From Pseudactinotalea sp. HY158 (GTDB taxonomy: Bacteria > Actinomycetota > Actinomycetes > Actinomycetales > Beutenbergiaceae): a stretch of 64,000 bases of DNA. Each line of letters starts with the position of its first letter. The first letter of the stretch is position 1. Below are positions 17,601 through 27,603 of this stretch, in pieces. Location: the NCBI RefSeq assembly GCF_009660225.1, contig NZ_CP045920.1, positions 186,001 through 250,000 of the forward strand. The letters run 5' to 3'. Under the pieces are notes generated by a model that was given only the letters and a program-made list of their open reading frames with translations, did not search any database and was not told where the DNA came from. The position numbers were made by a program, and so were the translations under genes.

Positions 17601-18388
17601 CCCTCGAGAAGCGCACCGGGCACCTGATGCACGACCTCGCCGCCGAGCACGAGGGCAAGAAGATCGCCTTCTCCGACACCCAGAACGCGCCCGTGCCGGT
17701 CATCACCTCCCCGGAGTGGTCGGGATCGGAGGCCGGCGGGCGCCGGTACTCCCCGTTCACGATCAACGTCGAGCGCAAGAAGCCGTGGCACACGCTCACC
17801 GGCCGACAGCACTTCTATCTCGACCACGACTGGATGCTCGAGATGGGCGAGGAGCTGCCCGCGTTCCGGCCCCCGCTCGACATGACCGCGCTGTTCGGCG
17901 AACCCGCGATCGGCGACGGGAACGCGCAGACGGGCATCTCCGTGCGGTACCTCACCCCGCACCAGAAGTGGGCGATCCACTCGATGTACCAGGAGAACTT
18001 CTTCATGATGAACCTGTCCCGCGGCGGGCAGACCATCTGGATGAGCGTCGAGGACGCCGAGGCCGTGGGCATCGCCGACAACGACTGGATCGAGGCCACG
18101 AACCGCAACGGCGTCGTCTCGGCCCGCGCGATCGTCTCCCACCGGATGCCGAAGGGCACGGCGTTCATGTACCACGCGCAGGACCGCACGGTGAACACGC
18201 CGATCTCCGAGACGTCCGGCCAGCGGGGCGGCATCCACAATTCGCTCACCCGGATCATGCTCAAGCCGAGCCACCTGATCGGCGGCTATGCCCAGCTGGC
18301 GTTCGCATTCAACTACTACGGGCCCACGGGCAACCAGCGCGACGAGGTCACAGTGATCCGCAAGCGCACCAGCCCGGTGACCTACTGA
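14654..18388 (+). CDS. narG: Respiratory nitrate reductase alpha subunit
   Basis: Molybdo-bis-MGD catalytic subunit reducing nitrate to nitrite on the cytoplasmic side of the membrane. 1244 residues, normal length. The N-terminal [4Fe-4S] (FS0) ligands are His63, Cys67, Cys71 and Cys106 (THGVNCTGSC...GCPRG), matching the spacing in E. coli NarG. SFYDWYADLPPASPQ carries the Mo-ligand Asp. ATG 14654 overlaps the narK stop, with GAGGAGG 8 bases upstream. Odd feature: at residue about 437 a 9-nt unit ACAGCCGAT is repeated three times, adding Asp-Thr-Ala repeats in an otherwise canonical protein. Next gene: narH after 26 bp. Confidence 0.97.
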   Translation: MTTTESAGPDNALVDALIGTRKLFQPRARITEDNREIHRQGGRESDAFYRNRWSHDKVVRSTHGVNCTGSCSWKVYVKDGIITWESQQTDYPTAGADLPEYEPRGCPRGASFSWYTYSPTRVRYPYVRAELLRQFRESKKRLGDPVDAWAAVVADRAGAARYKAQRGKGGLVRARWEEVTEIIAAAYVHTIKEYGPDRIAGFSPIPAMSQISFSSGARFHQLIGGPMLSFYDWYADLPPASPQVFGDQTDVPESGDWWNAAYLMMWGSNVPLTRTPDAHWMTEARYRGQKVIAVAPDYAENVKFADEWLRPHPGTDAALALGMGHTILKEFYVENPNEYFVSYAKQYTDLPFLVEVSRDDAGAYRPGKFVVAADLDPAAVPEQASEHADFKPVMMDTRTNAPVVPPGTLGHRFNDEGIGRWHLDLGGIEPALSLLDSTADTADTADTVEILMPRFDTTGQGGRGDVVRGVPVRRLGERLVTTVYDLMLATFGVGRPGMPGEWARGLDDADALYTPAWQEAITGVPGGICARIGREFAQNAIDSGGRSMIIMGAGTNHWFHSDLIYRAFLTLTTLCGTQGVNGGGWAHYVGQEKVRPLTGWAHLANALDWSRPPRQMTQTTYWYMHTDQWRYDQFGADTLAATTGAGSFADMTTADAVALSARLGWQPFFPQFDVNPLEIADRAAAAERPTVEYLVDQLKSGGINFAVEDPDAEQNFPRIWSIWRANTLGSSAKGDQYFFKHLLGVDNTVGAEETAPQFRPKDVRWREEGPTGKTDLVLTLDFRMTTHTLHSDIILPAATWYEKYDLNTTDMHPFIHSFNPAISTPWQSRTDWQTWATIAEKFSELAATHLGVRTDVVAAPLQHDSIGALATPRGRVRDWKKGECEPIPGITLPNLVEVERDYAAVYDKYVSVGPLLEKLGMTTKGLTFDVRKYVDELRGLNGVVASGVGAGQPRLTDDLHACEFILRLSGTTNGEMATDGFKTLEKRTGHLMHDLAAEHEGKKIAFSDTQNAPVPVITSPEWSGSEAGGRRYSPFTINVERKKPWHTLTGRQHFYLDHDWMLEMGEELPAFRPPLDMTALFGEPAIGDGNAQTGISVRYLTPHQKWAIHSMYQENFFMMNLSRGGQTIWMSVEDAEAVGIADNDWIEATNRNGVVSARAIVSHRMPKGTAFMYHAQDRTVNTPISETSGQRGGIHNSLTRIMLKPSHLIGGYAQLAFAFNYYGPTGNQRDEVTVIRKRTSPVTY
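15965..15991 (+). repeat. Asp-Thr-Ala 9-nt repeat inside narG
   Basis: Three exact tandem copies of ACAGCCGAT with codons ACA and GAT that are unusual in this GC-rich gene. Flanked by conserved NarG sequence on both sides. Confidence 0.95.
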
Positions 18389-18414
18389 AGCGTCGGAAGA
18401 AGGAGACTGAAGAC

Positions 18415-20003
<1,589 letters not shown>

Positions 20004-20007
<4 letters not shown>

Positions 20008-20828
20008 GCATGCTCAAGGCCCTGCTGGACCGGCGCCGCAACACCGAGCTCGCGCTGCCCGACGTCCGCGCCGCCCACGCCTGCGCCTCCTGGCTCGTGG
20101 GCTATCCGGGCGACGATCTGATCGAGCGGCTGCCGCAGCTCGGCGAGATCGCCGCGGGACTCGACCCGCGCCTGGGCGAGCCGCTGGCACGCACGGCGCG
20201 CGCGTTGGCGAGCTCCGACGTCCTCGAGCTGCGCAGCCTCTACGTGGACACGTTCGACACGCGCCGGCGCGGCTGCCTGTTCCTCACCTACTACTCGAAC
20301 GGCGACACCCGCCGGCGCGGGATGGCGCTCGTGCGGATCAAGGACACGTACCGGCGCGCCGGGCTCGAGGTGCCCGAGACCGAACTGCCCGACCACCTGA
20401 CCCTCGTGCTCGAGTTCGCCGCCGGGCACGACGCGGCCGGCGGCATGAAGATCCTCACCCAGAACCGCCCCGGGGTGGAGCTGCTGCGGATGCACCTCGA
20501 GGCGATCTCCTCGCCGTGGCACGGCGCGCTCGAGGCGATCTGCGCCACGATGCCCCCGCTCGGCGACGTCGACATCGAGCAGATGGCCCAGCTCGCCGCC
20601 GACGGCCCCGAGACCGAGGAGGTCGGCCTCGACGGCTACGGGGCCGACGCCCACAACCTGCATCCCGCCTCGCGCCCGGGCCCGACGGGCTGCGGTTCCG
20701 CCACGGAGCAGCCCGGGTACGGACCCGGCACCGTGCCCGGCACCGGCCCCACCCAAGGCCGCACCGTTCCCGAGGGTATGCGCGAGTTCCCGCTCACCCC
20801 GGCCCGATCAGAAGGAGCGAGCTCATGA
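20004..20828 (+). CDS. narJ: Nitrate reductase assembly chaperone (delta)
   Basis: Cytoplasmic chaperone that holds apo-NarGH until molybdenum cofactor is inserted and the complex docks on NarI. 274 residues. Seen: WLVGYPGDDLIERLPQL, LYVDTFDTRRRGCLFLTYY and ELPDHLTLVLEFAA (the NarJ/TorD-family patch). The last 50 residues are Gly/Pro/Thr-rich low complexity, longer than usual. The start overlaps the narH stop (ATGA); a second Met at 20010 is an alternative. The stop overlaps the narI start. Confidence 0.93.
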
Positions 20829-21544
20829 CGACGACCTGGGAGACCATGCTGTGGGTCGCCTTCCCCTACGTGGTGCTCGCCATCTTCATCGGCGGGCACA
20901 TCTGGCGGTGGCGCTCCGACCAGTTCGGCTGGACCACCCGTTCGAGCCAGATGTACGAGTCGAAGCTGCTGCGGATCGGCTCGCCGGCCTTCCACTTCGG
21001 CATCATCGGCATCTTCTTCGGCCACGTGGTCGGCCTGGGGGTCCCGAACACGTGGACCCGGGCGATCGGGCTGTCCGACCACTGGTATCACATCATGGCG
21101 ATCACGATCGGGCTCGCGGCCGCGGTCGCCTGCGTCGGCGGGCTCATCCTGCTCATCTACCGCAGGCGCACCAACCGGCGCGTGTTCGGCGTGACGACCG
21201 TGATGGACAAGGCGATGTACCTGTTCCTGGCCCTCGTCATCGTGTTCGGGGTGCTCGCCACGGTCGTGCACACGGCCATCGGCACCTACGACTACCGGGA
21301 GGGGGTCTCGCTCTGGTTCCGTGAGTTCTGGAGCTTCCAGCCCGACCCGGCGCACATGACCAGCGCGCCGGTCTTCTTCCAGCTGCACGTCATCAGCGCC
21401 CTGCTCATCTTCGCGATCTGGCCGTTCACGCGCCTCGTGCACGTGTTCAGCGCGCCGATCGGCTACCTCACCCGCCCCTATATCGTCTACCGCAGCCGGG
21501 GCGCGCAGCGGGAGCGCCGGGGCTGGGAGAAGGTCGGCTTCTGA
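20825..21544 (+). CDS. narI: Respiratory nitrate reductase gamma subunit (cytochrome b)
   Basis: Membrane dihaem subunit that oxidises menaquinol and feeds electrons to NarH. 239 residues and five hydrophobic helices. The haem ligands fall at the expected spacings: His57 and His67 (FHFGIIGIFFGH) and His188 and His206 (LHVISALLIFAIWPFTRLVH). ATG 20825 overlaps the narJ stop and follows GAAGGAGCGAG. mobA starts only 2 bases after the stop, so the operon continues into cofactor genes. Confidence 0.96.
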   Translation: MTTTWETMLWVAFPYVVLAIFIGGHIWRWRSDQFGWTTRSSQMYESKLLRIGSPAFHFGIIGIFFGHVVGLGVPNTWTRAIGLSDHWYHIMAITIGLAAAVACVGGLILLIYRRRTNRRVFGVTTVMDKAMYLFLALVIVFGVLATVVHTAIGTYDYREGVSLWFREFWSFQPDPAHMTSAPVFFQLHVISALLIFAIWPFTRLVHVFSAPIGYLTRPYIVYRSRGAQRERRGWEKVGF

Positions 21545-21546
21545 CG

Positions 21547-22230
21547 ATGCGGTGCGCGGCGGTCATCCTCGCCGGCGGCCGCGGCTCGCGGCTCGGCGGG
21601 GTGCGCAAGGCCGAACTGCGTGTGGACGGCGACGCGCTCCTCGCGTACGTCCTCGCCGCCGTCGAGGCGTGCTCGGAGCGGGTGGTGGTCGGCTTCCCGG
21701 ACCTGGACGTGCCCGCGGGGGTCGTGCTCACCCGCGAGGATCCGCCCGGGTCCGGGCCCGCGGCGGGAATCGCCGCCGGGATGGCCCGGGTCGGGGCGGG
21801 CGCCGACTGGGTGCTCGTGCTCGCGTGCGACCTGCCCGGGGCGGGGGAGATCGTGCCGGAGCTCCTCGCGGCCGCCGCGGCGGCGCCGGCGCAGGTGGAG
21901 AGCATCCTCGCCCGGACCCCCGCGGCGGACCTGCCCCCCGGCGACCGTGGCGGCGATCGGGGCGGCGATCGGGCCGGCGACCGGGCCGGCGCTCGGGCCG
22001 GCGACGTCGAGGGCCGCACCGAATGGCTCACCGGCATCCACCGGGCCGGGGCCCTGCGGCGGGTGATCGCAGCGCGCGGGGAGGGGCTGATCGACGGATC
22101 CGTGCGTCGTCTCTTCGCCTCGATGCGGCAGGCGACGATCGCGGCACCACCCGGATCCACGCGGGACGTCGACACGTGGGAGGACCATCGGTACTGGCTC
22201 GCGCGAGCCGGGGAAGGACGGGAGAGATGA
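21547..22230 (+). CDS. mobA: Molybdenum cofactor guanylyltransferase
   Basis: Attaches GMP to molybdopterin to form the MGD cofactor needed by NarG. 227 residues. Seen: nucleotide-binding loop AAVILAGGRGSRLGGVRKAEL at the N-terminus (the MobA LAGG-x-SRR/L-G-x-x-KA pattern), PGSGPAAGI, and LVLACDLPGAG with the metal-binding Asp. Odd feature: a run of Gly-Asp-Arg repeats (GDRGGDRGGDRAGDRAG, 21940-22004) in the middle. Starts 2 bases after narI and overlaps the next gene by ATGA. Confidence 0.85.
   Translation: MRCAAVILAGGRGSRLGGVRKAELRVDGDALLAYVLAAVEACSERVVVGFPDLDVPAGVVLTREDPPGSGPAAGIAAGMARVGAGADWVLVLACDLPGAGEIVPELLAAAAAAPAQVESILARTPAADLPPGDRGGDRGGDRAGDRAGARAGDVEGRTEWLTGIHRAGALRRVIAARGEGLIDGSVRRLFASMRQATIAAPPGSTRDVDTWEDHRYWLARAGEGRER
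21940..22004 (+). repeat. In-frame 12-nt GGCGATCGGGCC-type repeat in mobA
   Basis: Five imperfect 12-nt units coding Gly-Asp-Arg-Gly/Ala, frame kept, between the NTP-transferase core and the C-terminal helices. Confidence 0.85.
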
Positions 22231-22535
22231 GCACGAACGGCGACATGGGCAGCGACGTCTGGCGGCCGTGGATCGAGCGGGCGGCCGCGGCGGCCGGGGT
22301 CGACCCGGCGTGCGTCGACGTGCCGCTCATCCACGACCTGACCAAACAGGTCGCGCACCGGTACGACCGGCCGATGGCACCCGTGTCCTCCTTCCTCCTC
22401 GGCGTCGCGCTGGGACGCGCAGCGGGTGACGGCGGCGCCGACCAGGCCGCGCTCGCCCGGGAGCTGGTCGACCGGATCGTCGCCACCCTGCCCGAGGAGG
22501 CGGCCGACCCGCGTGCGGGCGGCGACCGGGCGTGA
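22227..22535 (+). CDS. DUF6457-type small protein
   Basis: 102 residues, soluble, mainly helical by eye: WRPWIERAAAAAGVD, IHDLTKQVAHRYDRPMAPVSSFLLGVALGRA. Proteins like this are commonly found next to molybdopterin genes in actinobacteria, and here it lies between mobA (4-base overlap, GGGAGAGATG) and moeA. The position suggests help in cofactor maturation, which is inference; no catalytic motif is visible. Confidence 0.75.
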   Translation: MSTNGDMGSDVWRPWIERAAAAAGVDPACVDVPLIHDLTKQVAHRYDRPMAPVSSFLLGVALGRAAGDGGADQAALARELVDRIVATLPEEAADPRAGGDRA

Positions 22536-22542
22536 GCGGCCG

Positions 22543-23824
22543 ATGACCACCCCGACCGGCACCGGCGAACGGGTTCCCTACGAGGACTACCTCGCCGGGA
22601 TCCTCGCGGCCACGGGTCCGCTCCCGTCCGAGGACGTCGGGCTCGGGGATCCCCTGGCGGCGGCCGGGCTCGTGACCGCCGCGCCCGTGCGCTCGCGCTT
22701 GCCGGCCCCGGTGTTCACGAACTCGGCGATGGACGGCTTCGCCGTGCGGGCCGCGGATCTCGTCGCGGCCGCCGCCGGCGGGGAGGTCGGGGCCGCCGAC
22801 GGGTCGACCGTCCGACTCGAGGTGAGCGCGGACCTTCCCGCGGCGCGTGCGTGCCGGCACCGCCGTGGCGGCCGGGGACCGCGGTGCGGATCATGACGGG
22901 TGCGCCGCTGCCGTCCGGTCCCGACGGTCCCGACACGGTCGTCCCGGTGGAGTTCACCGATCAGCCCCTCATGCGCGCCCCGCTGCCCGCCCGCGTTCGG
23001 ATCCCCGCGGACTGGCCGGCCGGCCGCAACGTGCGCGCCGGGGCTCCGACGTTCCGGCCGGGGCCGAGATCCTCGCGGCCGGCACCCGGCTCGACGGCGC
23101 GGCGCTCGCCGCGCTCGCGGCCGTCGGGGTGGGGTCGGTGCGCGTGCATCCGCGCGTGCGGGTGGCGATCATCGTCACGGGTGACGAGCTGGCGGCCACG
23201 GGGGCCGACCTGGCCCCGGGGCAGGTGCCCGATTCCAATGGGATCCTGCTGCGGGCCACCCTAAGCGACTTCGGTGCCGACGTGCGCCGGCACCACACCT
23301 GCAGCGACTCCCCGGAGGCCTTCGGCGCCCTGATCGACGACGCCGCGGCCGATGTCGACCTCGTGATCACGACCGGCGGGGCCTCGGTCGGCGCGCACGA
23401 CGTGGCCCGGCAGGTGCTCACCACCCGGGGCGTGCGGTTCGCCGCGGTCGCGATCCAGCCCGCGAAGCCCCAGGGCTTCGGGATCGTCCGCGGCGTGCCG
23501 GTGCTCGCACTCCCGGGTAATCCGGGCGCCGTGCACGCGAGCCTGCACGCGCTCGTGCGGCCCGTGCTCGCCCGTCTCGGCGGGGTGCGCCTTCCCGCGC
23601 CGCTGCGATTGCCGGTCGCCCGGGGCTGGACGGCGCGCCCGGGCCTGCGCCAGTTCGTGCCCGTGACGATCGGGCCCGAGGGGATCTCCCCCGTCATCCC
23701 CGGCGGCGTGGCCGCCCACCGGGTGAGCTCGATGGCTCACGCCGATGGGCTGGCCAGTGTGCCGCCCGGGATGGCTCAGGTGTGCACCGGAGACATCCTC
23801 TCCGTGCTCGTCACCCGCGCCTGA
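22543..23824 (+). pseudogene. moeA: Molybdopterin molybdenumtransferase, two frameshifts
   Basis: Would insert molybdate into adenylylated molybdopterin. The product is readable only by joining three frames. Frame A runs from ATG 22543 (PVFTNSAMDGFAVRAADL) to about 22849; frame B (WRPGTAVRIMTGAPLPSGPD, then NVRAG) to about 23041; frame C (DVPAGAEILAAG, IIVTGDEL, DSNGILL, TTGGASVGAHD, KPQGFG, LALPGNPGAVHA) to the TGA at 23822. Both breaks fit loss of a single base, at about 22849-22851 and about 23040-23044, in GC-rich runs. All family motifs survive on either side, so the change is recent or a sequencing error. It overlaps the GH92 gene tail by 14 bases. If truly broken, another moeA elsewhere would be needed for NarG activity. 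Confidence 0.85.
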
Positions 23825-26800
23825 CCCGCGCGCGACGCAGGGCCGCGCCGCCCAGGAGCAGGCCCGCCGCGAGGAGTAGTCCCGCCGCCGTTGTGACTCC
23901 GGTGACGGGGAGCGCGGGGGCGCGGCCGTCCTCCTCGGAATCCGGCCCCGGAGAGGAATCCGTCGGCCCACTCGACCCGCTCGGTTCACTCGGCTCACCC
24001 GGGTCCGTGGGATCGGTCGGCTCACTCGGGTCCGTGGGGTCCGTGGGCTCGGCCGGCTCCGTGGGGTCGGTCGGGTCCGTGGGCTCCGTGGGGTCGGTCG
24101 GGTCCGTGGGCTCCGTGGGCTCCGTGGGGTCCGTCGGCTCGGTCGGGTCCGTCGGGTCCGTGGGCTCCGTCGGGTCCGTGGGCTCCGTGGGGTCGGTCGG
24201 GTCCGTGGGGTCCGTCGGCTCGGTCGGGTCCGTGGGCTCGGGAACATCGGTCGCCATGGCGAAGACGTGCAGCTGATTGTTCTCGGGGAACGTGACCGCC
24301 GTGATCAGCAACCCGTCGGGGGCCTCGAAGCGGTCCGTGGCGAACACGAAGGCCCGGTCCCTGTCGCCGTTTCGCCGGTCCATCCTGGCCACCACCGAAT
24401 TGCCGTCGATCGGCTCATCGGTCTCGGTGGGATACATCCAGTCGCCGAAGGCGAGCGGCGCGCGGACCACGGATCCGTCGGAGAGGGTGAGTTCGACCTC
24501 GCCCCGCTGGGTGCCGTTCGTGGCGGTGCCCACGAACGAGATCGCGGTCGACTCGTGGGCCAGGGTCACCTGCTGGCCTGCCGCCGTGATCGTGTTCGGC
24601 AGCCCTGCGGGAACATCCGGCCACGTGTAGTCGAGGCCGTGCACGCTGCGCTCGGCCCCGGGGGTGAGCCCCACGTCCGCCAGCGCCTGCTGCGAGAGGC
24701 TGTTGCCCACGCTGTCGAGGTTTCCGAGCCCCGAATTGAACTCGTCGGCGCTGCCGACGGTGTTGTATGCGGCGAGCAGGCTGCCGGGGCGCGCGATGCG
24801 GATGGAGACGGGCATGGTCGCCGGGGAGCCGGTGCCCGTCGCCGACACGGTCAGGAGCGAGTATCCCTCGGCGGAGTCCGCAGGGATCTCGAGCGGGATC
24901 GATGCGTGAGCGCGACCGAAGTCGTCGAGGCTCACGTCCTCGGCGCCCAGCTCGGTTCCGGCGGAGTCGGTCACCCGAACGTCCACGCGCTCGCCACCGT
25001 CACCGAAGGATTGCACCGTGACGTCGACCTCCGCCGACGCGCCGGGCTGCGCCGTGATCTGCGGGCTCATCGTTCCGATGATCACGTCCGCGCTACCCGC
25101 GGTGAACGAGGGCGGTGCCGACGACGGGGCCGTTCCCCATTCGGCGTCGGCCTCCTGCGCGAGCGTCATCTCCACGACCCCGCCCTCGGTCCACAGGTCG
25201 CTCGGGAGATAGGTCCGATCCCATGCCTCTCCGTTGACCGTCATGCCCGAGATATAGCGCTTCCCGTCGGCCGCACCCGGGGCCTTGATCTCGATCGAGT
25301 TGGCGCCGTCGCGTTCGAAAAGCACGCGGTCGAACCGGGGGGTGTTGACGCTGACGACGTCGGTCCCGGGGGTGACGGGGTACATTCCGGTCGCCGCCCA
25401 GACGTACCAGCCGGCCATCGCACCGAGGTCGTCGTTGCCGGGCTTGCCGTCGGGGCGGGGTTGGAACGAACTGGCGATCACGGCGTCCACCAGTTCGGAG
25501 GTGCGCCACGGTTGCCCGGTGTAGTTGTACAGCCAGGGCACGCCCAGGCCGGGCTGGTTGCCGATCCACAGGTGGTCGCTGTTTCCGCCGGCGTTGTGCT
25601 CGGACGTGAACTCGTCGAGCAGCGCGACCGTGGCGTCGTCTCCTCCGAGGGCCTGAATGAGCGCGGTCACGTTCTGAGGAACGAGCCAGGTGTACTGAAC
25701 GTCGCTGCCCTCGTCGAAGCCGGCCTGCCCGAATCCGCTGCCCCCGGGCATGACGAACGCGCCCTGGGCGGTGCGGGCGGAGCTGAGCCGGGTGGCGGGG
25801 TTGAACACGTTCTGCCAGGACTGGCCGCGCTCGGCGAACTCGGTGGCCGTCGCTGACTCGCCCAGCGCCTGCGCGAACTGCCCGATCGCGAAGTCGGAGA
25901 TGGCGTACTCCAGTGTGACCGAGGCCCCGACGACCTGATGGTCGCCGCGCAGCTCCTCGGTCTGCGGGGCATAGCCCAGGTCGAGGTAGGCCTCGACCCC
26001 GGGCCGCTGGCGGTAGCCGTTGCTCGCCTGGCCCGCCGTGGTGGCGCCCTTGATCATGTATTCCAGCGCGGTGTCGGTATCGAAGTCGGTGGCGCCGAAG
26101 GCGTGCATGCTTGCGATCAGGGGCGGGATGGGGTCTCCGGTCATCTGCCCGCTGTAGCTGTTGGCCACGGGCCACTTGGGGAGCCAACCGCCCTGGACGG
26201 CGTCGTTGACGAGCGACTGCGCCATGTCGGATGCCCGATCGGGTGCGATGAGCGCTTGCAGGGCTCCGAGCGAGCGGTACGTGTCCCAACCGGCGAAGTT
26301 CGCGTACTGGGTGTGTCCGGGCTCGACCTCGTGGATGGCGTCGTCGAAGCCGATATAGCGGCCGTCGACGTCGTTGAACGTGTTGGGGAACAGGAGGGAC
26401 TGGTACAGGGAGGTGTAGAACATCGTCAGGTCGTCGCTGTCACTGCCCTCGACCTTCACGCTCCCGAGCAGGTCGAGCCAGGCGTCCCGGTTCTGCTGTT
26501 CGACGGCGTCGAAGTCCCATCCGGGGATCTCGGCGGCGAGGTTCGCCTGGGCGCCGGCGACGCTCACATAGGAGATGCCGACCTTGCTCTTCACGGTGGC
26601 CTCGGGCGCGAACGTGAACCAGGCTCCGGCGCGGCGGTCCCGCACCGACGCCCGGCCCACCTCGAGGTCGGTTCCCTCCCAGGTTCCGAACTCTTCGAAG
26701 TCCTGGTCGAACTCCATCGCGTAGTAGAGCGTGTGCTCGTTGTTCTTCCCGCAGAAGCCGCCGGTCGTGATCGATCCGGTGACCGTTCGTGTTCCCGAGA

Positions 26801-27413
26801 CGGTCAGCTCGGCGTCGCGGACGTCGGCGAGCGACCCGCCCGCGTCGACGATGACCTGGGAGGCCTCCGCCTGCTTGGAGTAGTCGAAGCTCAACCCGCC
26901 GGCACGGGTGGCGGATACGAGGTCGACGTCGGTGCCCGCGGCGTCGAGACGCACCTGGTAGCGGCCGACCGCAGCGGTCTCGTCGTCGTGCGAGAAGTGC
27001 TCCGTCAGGTTCCAGGGCTCGTCGCCGACATCGCCCGTGACCGGCAGGATCGGCAGGTCGCCGAAGATCCAGCAGCCGGCCGAGGCGTGCGTCATGCTGA
27101 AGCCGCGGATCTGGTCGTGGCCATAGCGATAGCCGGCATACGCCCCGAGCGTGTCGGGCGAGAGCTGCATCATCCCGAAGGGCATCGACACCCCGGGAAA
27201 GTTGTTCACCTCGGTCACCGCGGCGCCGGAGGCCTCACCGGTACCGATGAGCGGGTCGACGTAGTCCAGGGGCGCCTCGACGTAGGACGCGCTCGTCGGG
27301 GGAGCGTCGATGGGTGCGGCGATCGCGCCGCCGGCGCCCACCAGACTTCCCGCCCCGACGATCGCGGCGACGGCCGCGACGCGTCGCGGCCGTGTGGTCC
27401 ACGTTGAACTCAT
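23811..27413 (-). CDS. Cell-wall-anchored GH92 alpha-mannosidase
   Basis: A 1200-residue secreted exo-alpha-mannosidase, probably alpha-1,2 acting, of GH92 (Ca2+-dependent, inverting). Order: signal peptide (residues 1-34, ending GAIAAP); GH92 N-terminal domain (YVDPLIGTGEASG, PFGMMQLSPDT, GFSMTHASAGC); catalytic domain (GGWLPKWPVANSYSGQMTGD, GNDDLGAMAGWYVWAATGMYP); an NPCBM/NEW2-like C-terminal region with beta-rich sequence; a Thr/Asp/Glu-Pro wall-spanning repeat; then the sortase motif LPVTG, a hydrophobic helix and an RRARVRRG tail. ATG 27413 has AAAGGAG 6 bases upstream. A LacI-type palindrome lies about 100 bp upstream, fitting sugar-induced expression. Likely role: trimming external mannans or glycoproteins. 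Confidence 0.92.
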   Translation of the reverse strand: MSSTWTTRPRRVAAVAAIVGAGSLVGAGGAIAAPIDAPPTSASYVEAPLDYVDPLIGTGEASGAAVTEVNNFPGVSMPFGMMQLSPDTLGAYAGYRYGHDQIRGFSMTHASAGCWIFGDLPILPVTGDVGDEPWNLTEHFSHDDETAAVGRYQVRLDAAGTDVDLVSATRAGGLSFDYSKQAEASQVIVDAGGSLADVRDAELTVSGTRTVTGSITTGGFCGKNNEHTLYYAMEFDQDFEEFGTWEGTDLEVGRASVRDRRAGAWFTFAPEATVKSKVGISYVSVAGAQANLAAEIPGWDFDAVEQQNRDAWLDLLGSVKVEGSDSDDLTMFYTSLYQSLLFPNTFNDVDGRYIGFDDAIHEVEPGHTQYANFAGWDTYRSLGALQALIAPDRASDMAQSLVNDAVQGGWLPKWPVANSYSGQMTGDPIPPLIASMHAFGATDFDTDTALEYMIKGATTAGQASNGYRQRPGVEAYLDLGYAPQTEELRGDHQVVGASVTLEYAISDFAIGQFAQALGESATATEFAERGQSWQNVFNPATRLSSARTAQGAFVMPGGSGFGQAGFDEGSDVQYTWLVPQNVTALIQALGGDDATVALLDEFTSEHNAGGNSDHLWIGNQPGLGVPWLYNYTGQPWRTSELVDAVIASSFQPRPDGKPGNDDLGAMAGWYVWAATGMYPVTPGTDVVSVNTPRFDRVLFERDGANSIEIKAPGAADGKRYISGMTVNGEAWDRTYLPSDLWTEGGVVEMTLAQEADAEWGTAPSSAPPSFTAGSADVIIGTMSPQITAQPGASAEVDVTVQSFGDGGERVDVRVTDSAGTELGAEDVSLDDFGRAHASIPLEIPADSAEGYSLLTVSATGTGSPATMPVSIRIARPGSLLAAYNTVGSADEFNSGLGNLDSVGNSLSQQALADVGLTPGAERSVHGLDYTWPDVPAGLPNTITAAGQQVTLAHESTAISFVGTATNGTQRGEVELTLSDGSVVRAPLAFGDWMYPTETDEPIDGNSVVARMDRRNGDRDRAFVFATDRFEAPDGLLITAVTFPENNQLHVFAMATDVPEPTDPTEPTDPTDPTDPTEPTDPTEPTDPTDPTEPTDPTEPTEPTDPTDPTEPTDPTDPTEPAEPTDPTDPSEPTDPTDPGEPSEPSGSSGPTDSSPGPDSEEDGRAPALPVTGVTTAAGLLLAAGLLLGGAALRRARVRRG
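23988..24243 (-). repeat. Thr/Glu-Pro-Thr-Asp-Pro wall-spanning repeat of the GH92 protein
   Basis: Some 28 imperfect 9-nt units coding (Asp/Glu)-Pro-Thr over about 255 bp. The product is the extended Pro-rich stalk expected between a surface enzyme and its sortase motif. Confidence 0.9.
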
Positions 27414-27511
27414 CAACTACTCCTTTGGTCGTGACGATCTGGCCGGGCACGCCATGGTGCGCCGGCCTATACCAGCGTCGATGCGGTATGTCAGTCATAG
27501 TGGTCCACGTC

Positions 27512-27525
27512 TGGCAACGTTGTCA
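27512..27525. promoter_or_regulatory. LacI-family-type operator upstream of the GH92 gene
   Basis: TGGCAACGTTGTCA: a perfect 8-bp palindrome CAACGTTG with the central CG of LacI/GalR operators, and near-symmetric flanks TGN/NCA. On the minus strand it overlaps a TTGACA that could serve as -35. It lies 99 bases before the GH92 start codon. No LacI gene is in the window. Confidence 0.6.
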
Positions 27526-27603
27526 AAGTGAGGATGTCGTCATGTCGACCGGCGGCGCGAGCGGGGAGGAGCGCCCGGCGCCGGGGCGGAGAAGTCTCCC
27601 CGC

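Noticed and set aside
15260-18274. A 1004-codon open frame antisense to narG, and similar long antisense frames opposite metE (4739-7099), GDH (38158-42210) and the BTAD gene
   Set aside because: High-GC coding DNA leaves the opposite strand open; these translations are Arg/Gly/Pro-rich with no family motif, while the sense frames show full catalytic motifs.
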